12,216 nucleotides of DNA from Flavobacterium sp. UBA6203 (GTDB taxonomy: Bacteria > Bacteroidota > Bacteroidia > Flavobacteriales > Flavobacteriaceae). Both the position numbers and the translations under genes were made by a program. Below, piece after piece: positions 1-6,297 of the stretch. The DNA lies in NCBI GenBank assembly GCA_002421645.1, contig DIST01000043.1, positions 1 through 12,216 on the forward strand. The letters are read 5' to 3'. The notes under the pieces were generated by a model. That model was given only the letters and a program-made list of their open reading frames with translations. It did no database searches and was not told where the DNA came from. Each line of letters begins with the position of its first letter. Position 1 is the first letter of the stretch.

Positions 1-200
1 GAGAAATCATTATTAAAAAAGCGAACGAATCTGAAGGAAAATCTAATGCTAGTGCTTCTTGGATGATGTCTCCTAAAAAACGTTTTGAAGAATTAGCCAT
101 CGGTTGTCCTGATTTATTGGCAAGGGTGGAGAAAAAAGAATTTAGAAACAATATTGAAAGCATATTACAATTTGCTGAAGCCTTAGAAAAGTGCAAATAG
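1..200 (+). CDS. C-terminal fragment of an unrecognised protein
   Basis: Reading from base 3, an open frame of 65 codons runs into a TAG at 198-200; the start lies outside the window. The tail is charged and probably helical. It contains SWMMSPKKRFEELAIGCPD and ends with a helix that finishes in EALEKCK. I do not recognise the family and assign no function. The frame is credible because it is open from the window edge, its codon use is like the other genes here, and a strong intrinsic terminator follows 13 bases after the stop. Confidence 0.7.
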   Translation, partial: EIIIKKANESEGKSNASASWMMSPKKRFEELAIGCPDLLARVEKKEFRNNIESILQFAEALEKCK

Positions 201-213
201 TATTTTAAAATTT

Positions 214-244
214 AAAATCTCGAGTATATCTCGAGATTTTTTTT
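214..244 (+). terminator. Intrinsic terminator after the first gene
   Basis: A perfect 11-bp stem (214-224 paired with 230-240, core ATCTCGAG/CTCGAGAT) closes a 5-nt TATAT loop and is followed by a T run to 244. It sits 13 nt after the stop of the first gene. The A run before the stem would also let it work on the minus strand, but no minus-strand gene lies to its right, so it is called for the plus strand. Confidence 0.88.
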
Positions 245-309
245 ATGCATTATTTTACAATTGTCCTAAAACACATTATTGTTATTTATCAAAAAAAAGT
301 ATATTTTTA

Positions 310-340
310 TTGTTTTTCAATAAATTTTTATTGTAATTTG
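310..340 (+). promoter_or_regulatory. Candidate promoter of the DUF2975/HTH unit
   Basis: A TTG at 310-312 is followed after 21 nt by TAATTTG at 334-340, one base short of the Bacteroidota -7 consensus TAnnTTTG. An alternative -7 is TAACTTTT at 347-354, but it has no TTG at a good distance. The region is very AT-rich, so chance matches are likely. Confidence 0.35.
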
Positions 341-367
341 CATCATTAACTTTTAATATTTACTTCT

Positions 368-922
368 ATGGAAATTAAAATTAGTGCACAACAGATGCTA
401 AACGTATTGTATGTATTGGCTTGGATAATTTTTATTGGGTTAGGAATTGATGCTGGTGGGTTTCTAGTAAACACCTTTTTTACTTTATTCATTAACCCGA
501 TTGGTTCATCGTATTTTTGGAACCATATCGATTTGTCTTCGTTATATCAATTTAATCAAAGTCATTTTGTGACGTTAACTTCGTTAATGAGTATTGTGGC
601 GGTTTTAAAAGCCATACTATTTTATTTGATTATCAAAATCATTCACGATAAAAAACTCAATTTAGCCCAACCCTTTAATAAAGATGTCAATCGTTTTATT
701 TTTAGTGTGGCTTATTTGACTTTAGGAATTGCTATTTTCGCTATTTGGGGAACCAACTTTTCAGAAAACATGGTACAACAAGGCGTTACGATTCCGTCTA
801 TTCAGCATTTAAAAATTGCGGGTGGCGATGTTTGGTTGTTTATGGGAATTACGCTTTTGGTGATTGCCCAAATTTTCAAACGCGGTATCGAGCTTCAGGA
901 AGAAAACGAATTAACAGTGTAA
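368..922 (+). CDS. DUF2975 family membrane protein
   Basis: This 184-residue protein has about four hydrophobic segments, near residues 11-42, 66-92, 108-128 and 153-171, so it should sit in the inner membrane. The cytoplasmic loop with KLNLAQPFNKDV (96-107) and the tail GIELQEENELTV are what I know from DUF2975 proteins. The biochemical role of that family is not established. The next gene, three bases downstream, is a small XRE-type HTH protein, a pairing seen for many DUF2975 genes, including the yozG-type regulators. The ATG at 368 is the first in frame and follows a plausible promoter. The family call is from motif recognition, not a search. Confidence 0.82.
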   Translation: MEIKISAQQMLNVLYVLAWIIFIGLGIDAGGFLVNTFFTLFINPIGSSYFWNHIDLSSLYQFNQSHFVTLTSLMSIVAVLKAILFYLIIKIIHDKKLNLAQPFNKDVNRFIFSVAYLTLGIAIFAIWGTNFSENMVQQGVTIPSIQHLKIAGGDVWLFMGITLLVIAQIFKRGIELQEENELTV

Positions 923-925
923 CTT

Positions 926-1132
926 ATGGCAATAGTAGTAAACTTAGATGTGATGATGGCGAAACGAAAAATGTCGCTCAACGAACTTTCGGAAAAGGTG
1001 GATATTACGTTGGCTAATTTATCCATTTTAAAAACAGGAAAGGCAAAAGCCGTTCGTTTTAGTACACTCGAAGCCATTTGCAAAGTCTTAGATTGTCAGC
1101 CAGGAGATATCTTAGAATATACAAAAGATTAA
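926..1132 (+). CDS. Small XRE/Cro-C1-type HTH transcriptional regulator (YozG-like)
   Basis: This 68-residue protein is almost entirely a helix-turn-helix domain. MSLNELSEKVDITLANLSIL (16-35) forms the first helices and recognition helix, followed by KTGKAKAVRFSTLEAICKVL and a C-terminal CQPGDILEY, the usual end of the YozG-like Cro/C1 family. It starts three bases after the DUF2975 stop, so the two genes are almost surely co-transcribed and translationally coupled. It probably controls its own unit or a small regulon; no dyad clear enough to name as its operator was seen upstream of 368. No strong terminator follows. Confidence 0.9.
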   Translation: MAIVVNLDVMMAKRKMSLNELSEKVDITLANLSILKTGKAKAVRFSTLEAICKVLDCQPGDILEYTKD

Positions 1133-1158
1133 ATTATAGGTTTTTTAACTTATAAAAG

Positions 1159-1189
1159 TTGTAAAACTGAAAGAATATTCGTAACTTTA
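1159..1189 (+). promoter_or_regulatory. Promoter of the HPF/RaiA-like gene
   Basis: TTG at 1159-1161 and TAACTTTA at 1182-1189 are separated by 20 nt. This matches the Bacteroidota pattern TTG-N(17-23)-TAnnTTTG with one mismatch at the last base. The expected transcription start near 1195 gives a leader of roughly 20 nt before the ATG at 1218. Confidence 0.6.
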
Positions 1190-1217
1190 AGTATTATTAA
1201 TTTAAACCCTTAAAGCT

Positions 1218-1532
1218 ATGTTAGTTCAAATTCACACCGACAAAAACATTGAAGGCGGAAGCCGTTTTTCAGAATTCTTTACCAACGAAATTAAAAATGA
1301 ATTAGCAAGATTTGACGAAATCGTAACCCGAATAGAAGTGCACGTTTCTGACGAAAATGGAAATAAATCCACTCCAAACGATAAAAAATGTGTTATTGAA
1401 GCCAGAGTAGAAAAAAAACAACCGATTGCTGTTACCGCAACAGCTGATAGCGCAGAAAAAGCCTTTTTTGAAGCTTTAGAAAAAATCCAACGTGTTTTAG
1501 ATACGACTTTAGAAAAAATTAAAGAACACTAA
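1218..1532 (+). CDS. HPF/RaiA family ribosome-associated protein (short form)
   Basis: At 104 residues this is a short ribosome hibernation/translation-inhibitor-type protein. The pattern fits the beta-alpha-beta-beta-beta-alpha fold: strand MLVQIHT, helix about 17-33, strands TRIEVHVSDENGNK (37-50), KKCVIEARVEKKQP (56-69) and IAVTATA, then a long helix from SAEKAFFEALEKIQRVLDTT to the end. Family members bind the 30S decoding region and protect idle ribosomes. It has only the N-terminal domain and lacks the C-terminal dimerisation domain of long HPF. It has its own promoter, so stationary-phase or stress control is likely, but that is inference. Confidence 0.8.
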   Translation: MLVQIHTDKNIEGGSRFSEFFTNEIKNELARFDEIVTRIEVHVSDENGNKSTPNDKKCVIEARVEKKQPIAVTATADSAEKAFFEALEKIQRVLDTTLEKIKEH

Positions 1533-1559
1533 AAATTAAGAATCCAAAATACTTGAACC

Positions 1560-1590
1560 TGCCTCAAAAAGTTAAACGCTATTTGGGGCA
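1560..1590 (+). terminator. Possible terminator of the HPF/RaiA-like gene
   Basis: TGCCTCAAA at 1560-1568 can pair with TTTGGGGCA at 1582-1590 (9 bp with one G-U) around a 13-nt loop. It lies 28 nt after the stop. Only a broken T run (TGTTTCATTATA) follows, so termination strength is doubtful. Confidence 0.4.
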
Positions 1591-1616
1591 TGTTTCATTA
1601 TAGCTATAAAAACTGA

Positions 1617-1659
1617 TTCGTTACCCTATGAGCGTTACTATCAACATAGGGCAAACGAA
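1617..1659 (-). terminator. Terminator of the three-gene oxidoreductase operon
   Basis: CCCTATG (1624-1630) pairs with CATAGGG (1645-1651). The stem continues through a mismatch and a single-base bulge to TTCG/CGAA at 1617-1620 and 1656-1659; the loop is 14 nt. On the minus strand the hairpin starts 4 nt after the stop of the last operon gene and is followed by CAGTTTTTA, a short T run, so it fits the minus-strand operon best. Confidence 0.6.
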
Positions 1660-1663
1660 CCAA

Positions 1664-2668
1664 TTATTTCACTTTTATAACAACTTTTCCCTTAGCGCGA
1701 CTTGATTCAACATAAGCCAACGCTTCATTAGTTTGTTCAAACGGAAACACTTTATCAACTATTGGACGAATTTTTCCGGCTTCAATCAATTGGGTAATTT
1801 CAGTTAATTGTTTGCCATCTGCTCTCATAAATAAGAAATTGAAATTGACGTTTAGTTTCTTAGCTTTTCGTCTTACCGACATACTCAATAAACCCATTAG
1901 CATTTGAAAAGGCCAAGCCAAACCAATTTTCTTAGCAAATTCGGCAGTTGGTGGACCAGTTAATGAAACAAGTGTTCCGCCAGGTTTTAGAATTTTTAAA
2001 GATTTTTCAAGAACCTCAGCTTCTCTATTACTATGAAGAACAACATCGTAATCTTTTAAAATGGTAGCAAAATCTTGTGTTTTGTAATCAATTACTAAAT
2101 CCGCACCCAAACTTTTAACCAAAGCCGTATTTGCCGAACTCGTTGTAGTAGCCACAAAAGCTCCAAGATGTTTTGCTAACTGAATAGCAAAAGTTCCCAC
2201 GCCTCCGGAACCTGCTTGAATAAAAACTTTTTGACCTTTCTTCAAGTTTGCAATTTCCACCAGCGCTTGCCAAGACGTTAATCCAACCAAAGGAATGGAA
2301 GCCGCTTCTTCCATTGAAATAGTTTTGGGTTTCAGCGCTAAATCGGATTCATTGACTGCGATTTGTTCTGCAAAAGTGCCAATTCTGAAATCACCAACTC
2401 TAGAATAAACCTCATCTCCTACTTTAAACTTAGCAACTTTCGCTCCTACTTTTGTAATCACACCTGCCATGTCATGTCCGTTTACAAAAGGCGTTTTGTA
2501 AGGTAAAAACAGTTTGAATTCTCCATTTCTAATAAGTGAATCCAATAAATTCACACCCGCAGCATCAATTTGAACCAAAACTTCATTTTCGTTTAGGGTT
2601 GGCTCATTCACATCAGTTAGATGTAATGTTTCTTTTTTGCCGTATTTTTTTACGATGAATGCTTTCAT
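1664..2668 (-). CDS. NADP-dependent quinone-oxidoreductase-type MDR enzyme (zinc-free)
   Basis: This 334-residue medium-chain dehydrogenase/reductase has an N-terminal GroES-like catalytic domain (about 1-120, with GHDMAGVITKVG at 64-75 and GDEVY at 84-88) and a Rossmann domain whose nucleotide loop is AGSGGVGTFAIQLAK (152-166). It contains no cysteine, so it lacks both the catalytic and structural zinc sites of alcohol dehydrogenases. This is typical of quinone oxidoreductase/enoyl-reductase branches that move hydride from NADPH to quinones or enones. It is the last gene of a three-gene operon, starting 4 nt after the preceding stop. The substrate cannot be read from sequence; the context suggests reactive carbonyl or quinone detoxification in the cytoplasm. 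Confidence 0.85.
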   Translation of the reverse strand: MKAFIVKKYGKKETLHLTDVNEPTLNENEVLVQIDAAGVNLLDSLIRNGEFKLFLPYKTPFVNGHDMAGVITKVGAKVAKFKVGDEVYSRVGDFRIGTFAEQIAVNESDLALKPKTISMEEAASIPLVGLTSWQALVEIANLKKGQKVFIQAGSGGVGTFAIQLAKHLGAFVATTTSSANTALVKSLGADLVIDYKTQDFATILKDYDVVLHSNREAEVLEKSLKILKPGGTLVSLTGPPTAEFAKKIGLAWPFQMLMGLLSMSVRRKAKKLNVNFNFLFMRADGKQLTEITQLIEAGKIRPIVDKVFPFEQTNEALAYVESSRAKGKVVIKVK

Positions 2669-2672
2669 AATT

Positions 2673-3233
2673 TTACTTTATCGTTTCTAAATAACTTTTT
2701 CGTAATGCATCTTTTCCGCTTGAAACTTGACCAAAAAAAGTAGTTTCGGTTTTAATCCCACAAAATTCAAAAACACCTTGTTCAATTACTCTTATTTGGG
2801 CTTGATTCATTAATGTTTCTTCATAAATAGCTGTTGGTGTATTGGTATTGATATAAACATGCGCTGTTTTCTCACTCAATAAACCTACTGAACCATTTTC
2901 AGTAATCTTATAAGCAAATCCGTGCGTAAAAACCCTATCGATAAATCCTTTTAACATCGCTGGCATTTGCGCCCACCACATTGGGTAAACAATAGTCAAA
3001 TGATCTGCCCATTGTATCAATTTTTGATAATGCACTGTATCATTTGGTATTTCCTTACCCATAAACATGTACTCAATATCGGGCATATCTAAAACCGGAT
3101 TGAACTTCTCTCCATAAAGGTCGATAATTTTTACTTCTTCTCCTCTAGCAATTGCTTTTTTTTCAACTTCATCAACAATAGCTTTTGTAAAACTTGCAGG
3201 ATTTAAGTGCGAATAAATAATAAGATGTTTCAT
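2673..3233 (-). CDS. NAD(P)H-dependent flavodoxin-fold oxidoreductase (quinone reductase type)
   Basis: This 186-residue protein has the flavodoxin-like fold of the KefF/MdaB/DT-diaphorase group. It begins MKHLIIYSHLNPASFTKAIV, with the FMN/FAD phosphate-binding loop HLNPASF at 9-15. The family signature YPMWWAQMPAMLKGFIDRVF follows at 83-102, then THGFAY. Members use FMN or FAD to carry two electrons from NAD(P)H to quinones and related electrophiles, avoiding semiquinone radicals. It is the middle gene of the operon: 22 nt after the SDR gene and 4 nt before the MDR gene. The length is normal for the family and nothing looks broken. The exact substrate is not known. Confidence 0.88.
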   Translation of the reverse strand: MKHLIIYSHLNPASFTKAIVDEVEKKAIARGEEVKIIDLYGEKFNPVLDMPDIEYMFMGKEIPNDTVHYQKLIQWADHLTIVYPMWWAQMPAMLKGFIDRVFTHGFAYKITENGSVGLLSEKTAHVYINTNTPTAIYEETLMNQAQIRVIEQGVFEFCGIKTETTFFGQVSSGKDALRKSYLETIK

Positions 3234-3255
3234 AATTGTAAATTTTAAAATGGTA

Positions 3256-4053
3256 TTATTGGTTTAATTGTTTCAGAATACTTTTTTCTAAAGTTCCATA
3301 AGCAAAATGCTGCATGTTAATTAGCGTTGAAGAACCTTTACCCACAACATTTCTGAATTTTGGATGCTTCGTTTGAATCACTTTGATTACTCTTTCGGCT
3401 ACAAGAATTGGATCTTCTGCCTTGTCTAATAAAGCATCAGAAAATTTTTGAATCTTATTTCTTAAAGTGTTATAATCGGAAATTTTATTTACTGTAGCCG
3501 TTGAATTATTGATGACATTGGTTTTAAAAGCCGCAGGTTCAATCATAGCAACTTCAATATTAAACTCATTCAATTCATATCGTAAGGATTTGAAATAGCC
3601 TTCTAAAGCGTGTTTGGAAGCAGCATAGTAAGCCGTATTTGGAAAAGAGACAAGTCCAATAATAGAACTTACCGTAATAATTTTACCTGATTTTTGTTTT
3701 CTAAAGTGTGGTAATATCGCGTTGGTAACCTTGATTGTTCCCCAGAAGTTGGTTTCTAATTGTTGTCTTCCTAACTCAATAGGAGTTTCTTCAGCAATTC
3801 CTGATACATAAAATCCGGCATTATTAATAAGAACGTCTAATTGAGTCGTTTCTTTGAAAAGTCTTTCTGAAAAAGTAGTAATGGATTGCTCTGAATCTAA
3901 GTCTAATGCAATCATTTTGAACGGTACAGTTGCCGCATATTTTTCGGGATTTCTGCTGGTGCCAATTACATTGAAGCCTGATTTATGTAATTGGTTTGCG
4001 ATTAACAACCCAAAGCCTGAAGAAGCACCTGTAATTAAAATTGTTGGTTTCAT
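3256..4053 (-). CDS. SDR family NAD(P)-dependent oxidoreductase
   Basis: This is a classical short-chain dehydrogenase of 265 residues when started at the ATG at 4053-4051. From that start come the cofactor loop TGASSGFG (8-15), NNAG (77-80), the structural Asn in TNFWG (N102), catalytic S130 in TVSSIIG, and YYAASK with Y143 and K147. The set S130/Y143/K147 is complete. A longer in-frame start at 4125 would add 24 residues (MKVVCIFALAKSKQ...). I rejected it because it runs through the predicted promoter and operator and puts unusual sequence before the expected MKPTILITGASSG start. It is the first gene of the operon and divergent from the HxlR regulator, so it is the most direct regulatory target. 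The substrate is unknown; carbonyl reduction is the family activity. Confidence 0.9.
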   Translation of the reverse strand: MKPTILITGASSGFGLLIANQLHKSGFNVIGTSRNPEKYAATVPFKMIALDLDSEQSITTFSERLFKETTQLDVLINNAGFYVSGIAEETPIELGRQQLETNFWGTIKVTNAILPHFRKQKSGKIITVSSIIGLVSFPNTAYYAASKHALEGYFKSLRYELNEFNIEVAMIEPAAFKTNVINNSTATVNKISDYNTLRNKIQKFSDALLDKAEDPILVAERVIKVIQTKHPKFRNVVGKGSSTLINMQHFAYGTLEKSILKQLNQ

Positions 4054-4078
4054 TTCGTTTCTTTTAAATATTATTTTA

Positions 4079-4086
4079 TAAATTTG
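4079..4086 (+). promoter_or_regulatory. Candidate -7 box for the hxlR-type gene
   Basis: TAAATTTG matches the Bacteroidota -7 consensus TAnnTTTG exactly, but there is no TTG 18-21 nt upstream (TTT at 4058-4060 instead). Use of this box would give a leader of about 65 nt to the ATG at 4160 and would place the start point inside the first dyad. It faces the minus-strand promoter, so the two could hardly be used at once. Confidence 0.4.
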
Positions 4087-4134
4087 CTTGCTTTTTGCAA
4101 GTGCAAATATACAAACTACTTTCAAAATGCAAGT
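4086..4134. promoter_or_regulatory. Predicted HxlR-family operator: two 17-bp dyads 32 bp apart
   Basis: Dyad 1 is GCTTGCT-TTT-TGCAAGT at 4086-4102 (5 of 7 positions symmetric). Dyad 2 is ACTTTCA-AAA-TGCAAGT at 4118-4134 (6 of 7 symmetric). Both fit one model, ACTTGCA-N3-TGCAAGT, and TGCAAGTG occurs in full in both (4096-4103 and 4128-4135). The centres, 4094 and 4126, are 32 bp apart, about three helical turns, so bound dimers would sit on the same face. Dyad 2 covers the -33 element of the minus-strand operon promoter; dyad 1 covers its expected start point. This fits repression of the operon and of the regulator itself. That the HxlR protein encoded next door binds here is inference. Confidence 0.65.
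4104..4132 (-). promoter_or_regulatory. Promoter of the oxidoreductase operon
   Basis: On the minus strand, TTG at 4132-4130 is followed after 18 nt by TATATTTG at 4111-4104, an exact TAnnTTTG. Transcription should begin near 4098, giving a leader of about 45 nt to the ATG at 4053. It lies between and overlaps the two predicted operator dyads. Confidence 0.65.
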
Positions 4135-4159
4135 GAAATTTTGAAATATTTTTATAGTT

Positions 4160-4579
4160 ATGGAAAAAAATAAAAAAAGATCGGACTGTCCAATTAGTTG
4201 TACCCTTGATATTTTGGGCGATAAATGGTCGTTATTGATTATTAGAGATATGATGTTTCGTCAAAAATCGACTTATGGGGAATTTTTAAAATCGGAAGAA
4301 AAAATTGCTACCAATATTTTGGCTGCAAGACTACAAAATTTGGAAGAAAATGAGCTTATCGAAAAACTAGAACATCCTGAAAGTAAAGCAAAGGTGTTAT
4401 ATAAACTTACACCAAAAGCTATAGATTTATTGCCTATTATTGTAGAAATCCATTTATGGGCTGATAAATACTTTACCATTCCTGCCGACATAAAAGCCAT
4501 GATAAATGATGCCAAAAAAGGAAAAGAAGCCTTTATAAAAAACACAACACAGCAATTAAAAAAGCAAATAGCGAGTTAG
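4160..4579 (+). CDS. HxlR-family winged-helix transcriptional regulator
   Basis: This 139-residue protein has the HxlR/MarR-like winged-helix domain. CPISCTLDILGDKWSLLIIR (10-29) is the family hallmark; STYGEFLKSEEKIATNILAARLQNLEENELIEK covers the recognition helix, and KVLYKLTPKAIDLLPII gives the wing and last helix. Cysteines at 10 and 14 sit at the N-terminal edge. The Cys directly before Pro (C10) aligns by eye with the redox-active N-terminal Cys of regulators such as YodB, which respond to quinones, diamide or aldehydes. It is divergent from an operon of three NAD(P)H oxidoreductases and faces the paired dyads, so it probably represses that operon and itself until its thiol is modified. 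The C-terminal extension (about 113-139) is lysine-rich and helical. Confidence 0.9.
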   Translation: MEKNKKRSDCPISCTLDILGDKWSLLIIRDMMFRQKSTYGEFLKSEEKIATNILAARLQNLEENELIEKLEHPESKAKVLYKLTPKAIDLLPIIVEIHLWADKYFTIPADIKAMINDAKKGKEAFIKNTTQQLKKQIAS

Positions 4580-4604
4580 AAAGAGTATTGTGAACTAATA
4601 TTTG

Positions 4605-4638
4605 TTGGATGATTTGTAAGAATTTTTTATTATTTTTG
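4605..4638 (+). promoter_or_regulatory. Candidate promoter of the GIY-YIG gene
   Basis: TATTTTTG at 4631-4638 is an exact TAnnTTTG match. A TTG at 4605-4607 lies 23 nt upstream, at the long end of the accepted spacing. A perfect palindrome CACATT-TT-AATGTG follows at 4647-4660, just beyond the expected start point. The leader would be about 35 nt. Confidence 0.4.
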
Positions 4639-4646
4639 AGAAATAG

Positions 4647-4660
4647 CACATTTTAATGTG
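4647..4660. repeat. 14-bp palindrome before the GIY-YIG gene
   Basis: CACATT-TT-AATGTG has 6 bp of perfect symmetry on each side of two central bases. It lies 9 nt after the predicted -7 box and 18 nt before the ATG at 4679. It could be an operator or a small RNA hairpin in the leader; chance is not excluded in DNA this AT-rich. Confidence 0.45.
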
Positions 4661-4678
4661 TAGTTAAATTTTGTTAAA

Positions 4679-5446
4679 ATGGATATAGAAAAAAATTACA
4701 ATGTTTACCTTTTGATTGATCCAAGAACACAACTTCCTTTCTATGTAGGAAAAGGAAAAGGAAAGAGATACAGTCAACATATTAAAGAGTTCGAAAAACA
4801 AGTTGACTATTTTAGTAGAATTTATAAATTTCCAAATATTCAACTATCATTAAAGCATTTGATTTTTAAAGAACTTTCTGAATTAAATCTTGAATATCAG
4901 CATGAAGTTATAGATAATTTAACTGAAGAAGAGGCTTTTCTTTTAGAAGAAGCACTAATAGCATGGTTTGGCAGAAAAGTTTGTGGAAATGGAATCTTAA
5001 CAAATTTACTATCCGGTGGAAAACAAAGTTCAATTAATTTTGACGACCAAAGTCTTATTGAAATTTATCAAAAAAGAGAATTACTTCAGATTGTTTTAAA
5101 ATATCCAAAAACTAGTACTAAATGGATTGCAAAAACACTATATTTTTTTGACAATACTTCATTTGGATATCCTTTCAGAGAATTATCAATCGATTGGCTT
5201 TACCAATATCATCAGTGCAATCAACAATTTGCATTAAAAGTCATTGATTTATTAAAAACATATGATGCTGTAATTACACCCTTTTACTGGGTTAGAAAGA
5301 CAAACAACAATCCTTTTGAAAATGACAACATTTACATAATGAATGAAAGTTTTAATTGGATTCTTGAAGAAGAAATGATTGATAGAAGAAAAAAAGAATT
5401 TGAAGAATATAAAACGAAACTACATGAATACAGAACTAAACAATAA
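4679..5446 (+). CDS. GIY-YIG domain protein (LEM-3/COG3680-like)
   Basis: The protein has 255 residues. The N-terminus VYLLIDPRTQLPFYVGKGKGKR (9-30) is the form of the GIY-YIG nuclease core seen in the LEM-3/COG3680 branch. VYL replaces GIY, YVG (22-24) replaces YIG, and R30 is the likely conserved arginine. The second half of the core is EEEAFLLEEALIAWFGRK (83-100), with the expected glutamates, and TNLLSGG (108-114). Residues about 115-225 are not recognised, and the last 30 are a charged helix, perhaps a coiled coil. GIY-YIG enzymes cut one DNA strand with a metal ion, but the role of this bacterial branch is unknown. The gene stands alone, 105 bp before another unknown gene on the same strand. 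Confidence 0.8.
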   Translation: MDIEKNYNVYLLIDPRTQLPFYVGKGKGKRYSQHIKEFEKQVDYFSRIYKFPNIQLSLKHLIFKELSELNLEYQHEVIDNLTEEEAFLLEEALIAWFGRKVCGNGILTNLLSGGKQSSINFDDQSLIEIYQKRELLQIVLKYPKTSTKWIAKTLYFFDNTSFGYPFRELSIDWLYQYHQCNQQFALKVIDLLKTYDAVITPFYWVRKTNNNPFENDNIYIMNESFNWILEEEMIDRRKKEFEEYKTKLHEYRTKQ

Positions 5447-5552
5447 TTACAATTTCAGTATAAGCTAATTTACAAACTCAAAAGCATTGGCGAATTCCAA
5501 ATATCCTTACTACTTGTAATTAATTATATTCATAAACCAAAAATACTACTTT

Positions 5553-6116
5553 ATGAACACCACACAAATATTACTAGCAATATTATCTAGTTCAGTTTTA
5601 TCAGCAATACTGACTTCCTATTTTAATTGGAGAATTCATAACTCAAACTATAAGAAAGATTACTATAAAAAAATTCTTGACAAAAGGTTAGATGCATATG
5701 AATCGATGAATGTTTTAATCAATAGATTATCAGATATTGTTTATACAGAAAAGGGTGTTGTTCATGGCATGGTTAGTAGTCAAAAAAGTTATGACTTTTT
5801 ATTTTCTATACTCCACTCTACAATGGAGAAAAATTATTGGTTATCTGATAAAACTGGACATAAGTTAACTGAATTCGGAATCTTTTTATTTAATAATATT
5901 ACATCACAAATTAATGACAATTTATCGGAAGAGCAATTAAATCAAGAATACATGAGATTAGCAATAGCAAATTTTGAACAAATAAGTGAATTTAAACAAA
6001 GTCTCAAAAATATGGTAAATCTTGACCTTCAAAATCTTTACAATGTGGATGAATTTTTCTCTAAAAATGGAAAAGATTCGACTACTTATCCATTATACGA
6101 AAAAACAACAAAATAG
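5553..6116 (+). CDS. Single-pass membrane protein of unknown function
   Basis: This 187-residue protein has one clear N-terminal membrane segment (about residues 5-23, ILLAILSSSVLSAILTSYF) and then a long soluble, mostly helical part. RIHNSNYKKDYYKKILDKRL directly after the membrane segment is basic, so the body is probably cytoplasmic. DAYESMNVLINRLSDIVY continues a helix that may be a coiled coil. I do not recognise the family; this layout is common to many uncharacterised anchored proteins. It follows the GIY-YIG gene on the same strand, but the 106-bp gap means co-transcription is uncertain. No clear promoter was found in the gap. Confidence 0.7.
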   Translation: MNTTQILLAILSSSVLSAILTSYFNWRIHNSNYKKDYYKKILDKRLDAYESMNVLINRLSDIVYTEKGVVHGMVSSQKSYDFLFSILHSTMEKNYWLSDKTGHKLTEFGIFLFNNITSQINDNLSEEQLNQEYMRLAIANFEQISEFKQSLKNMVNLDLQNLYNVDEFFSKNGKDSTTYPLYEKTTK

Positions 6117-6221
6117 AGGAAATACTATATTTTATATAATGATTAATTGGGGGTTTCCTTGAAGAAAATCTGAAACTAAATATTAAAATTCAAACTTAAA
6201 CTATACAAATAACTTAACATT

Positions 6222-6297
6222 CAAAAAAATCCCGAGCTCCCCCGCTAGCGCGAGCGTCACGCTCGTGAACACAAAAAAAACAAAAAATCCCGAGCTC
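6222..6297. repeat. Duplicated terminator arm around a GC-rich hairpin
   Basis: The sequence CAAAAAA(A)TCCCGAGCTC occurs twice, at 6222-6239 and 6281-6297, differing by one A. The second copy is the left arm of the valS terminator. Between them lies CGCTAGCG followed by a hairpin, CGAGCG (6251-6256) and CGCTCG (6260-6265) around TCA, in a stretch far richer in GC than its surroundings. This looks like a dispersed flavobacterial intergenic repeat inserted beside, or duplicated from, the terminator. Copies elsewhere in the genome cannot be checked here. Confidence 0.55.

Noticed and set aside
745..1017. Out-of-frame reading across the DUF2975 and HTH genes
   Set aside because: Shadow of two well-supported genes in another frame.
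1540..1595. tRNA-like T-loop (GGTTCAAG on the minus strand)
   Set aside because: No paired T stem, acceptor stem or anticodon arm can be formed around it.
4054..4125. N-terminal extension of the SDR gene to an ATG at 4125
   Set aside because: It would translate through the predicted operator and transcription start; the family start MKPTILITGASSG lies at 4053.
6117..6160. AGGAAA/TTTCCT pairing as a terminator of the membrane protein gene
   Set aside because: Only 6 bp with a loop of about 30 nt and no T run after it.
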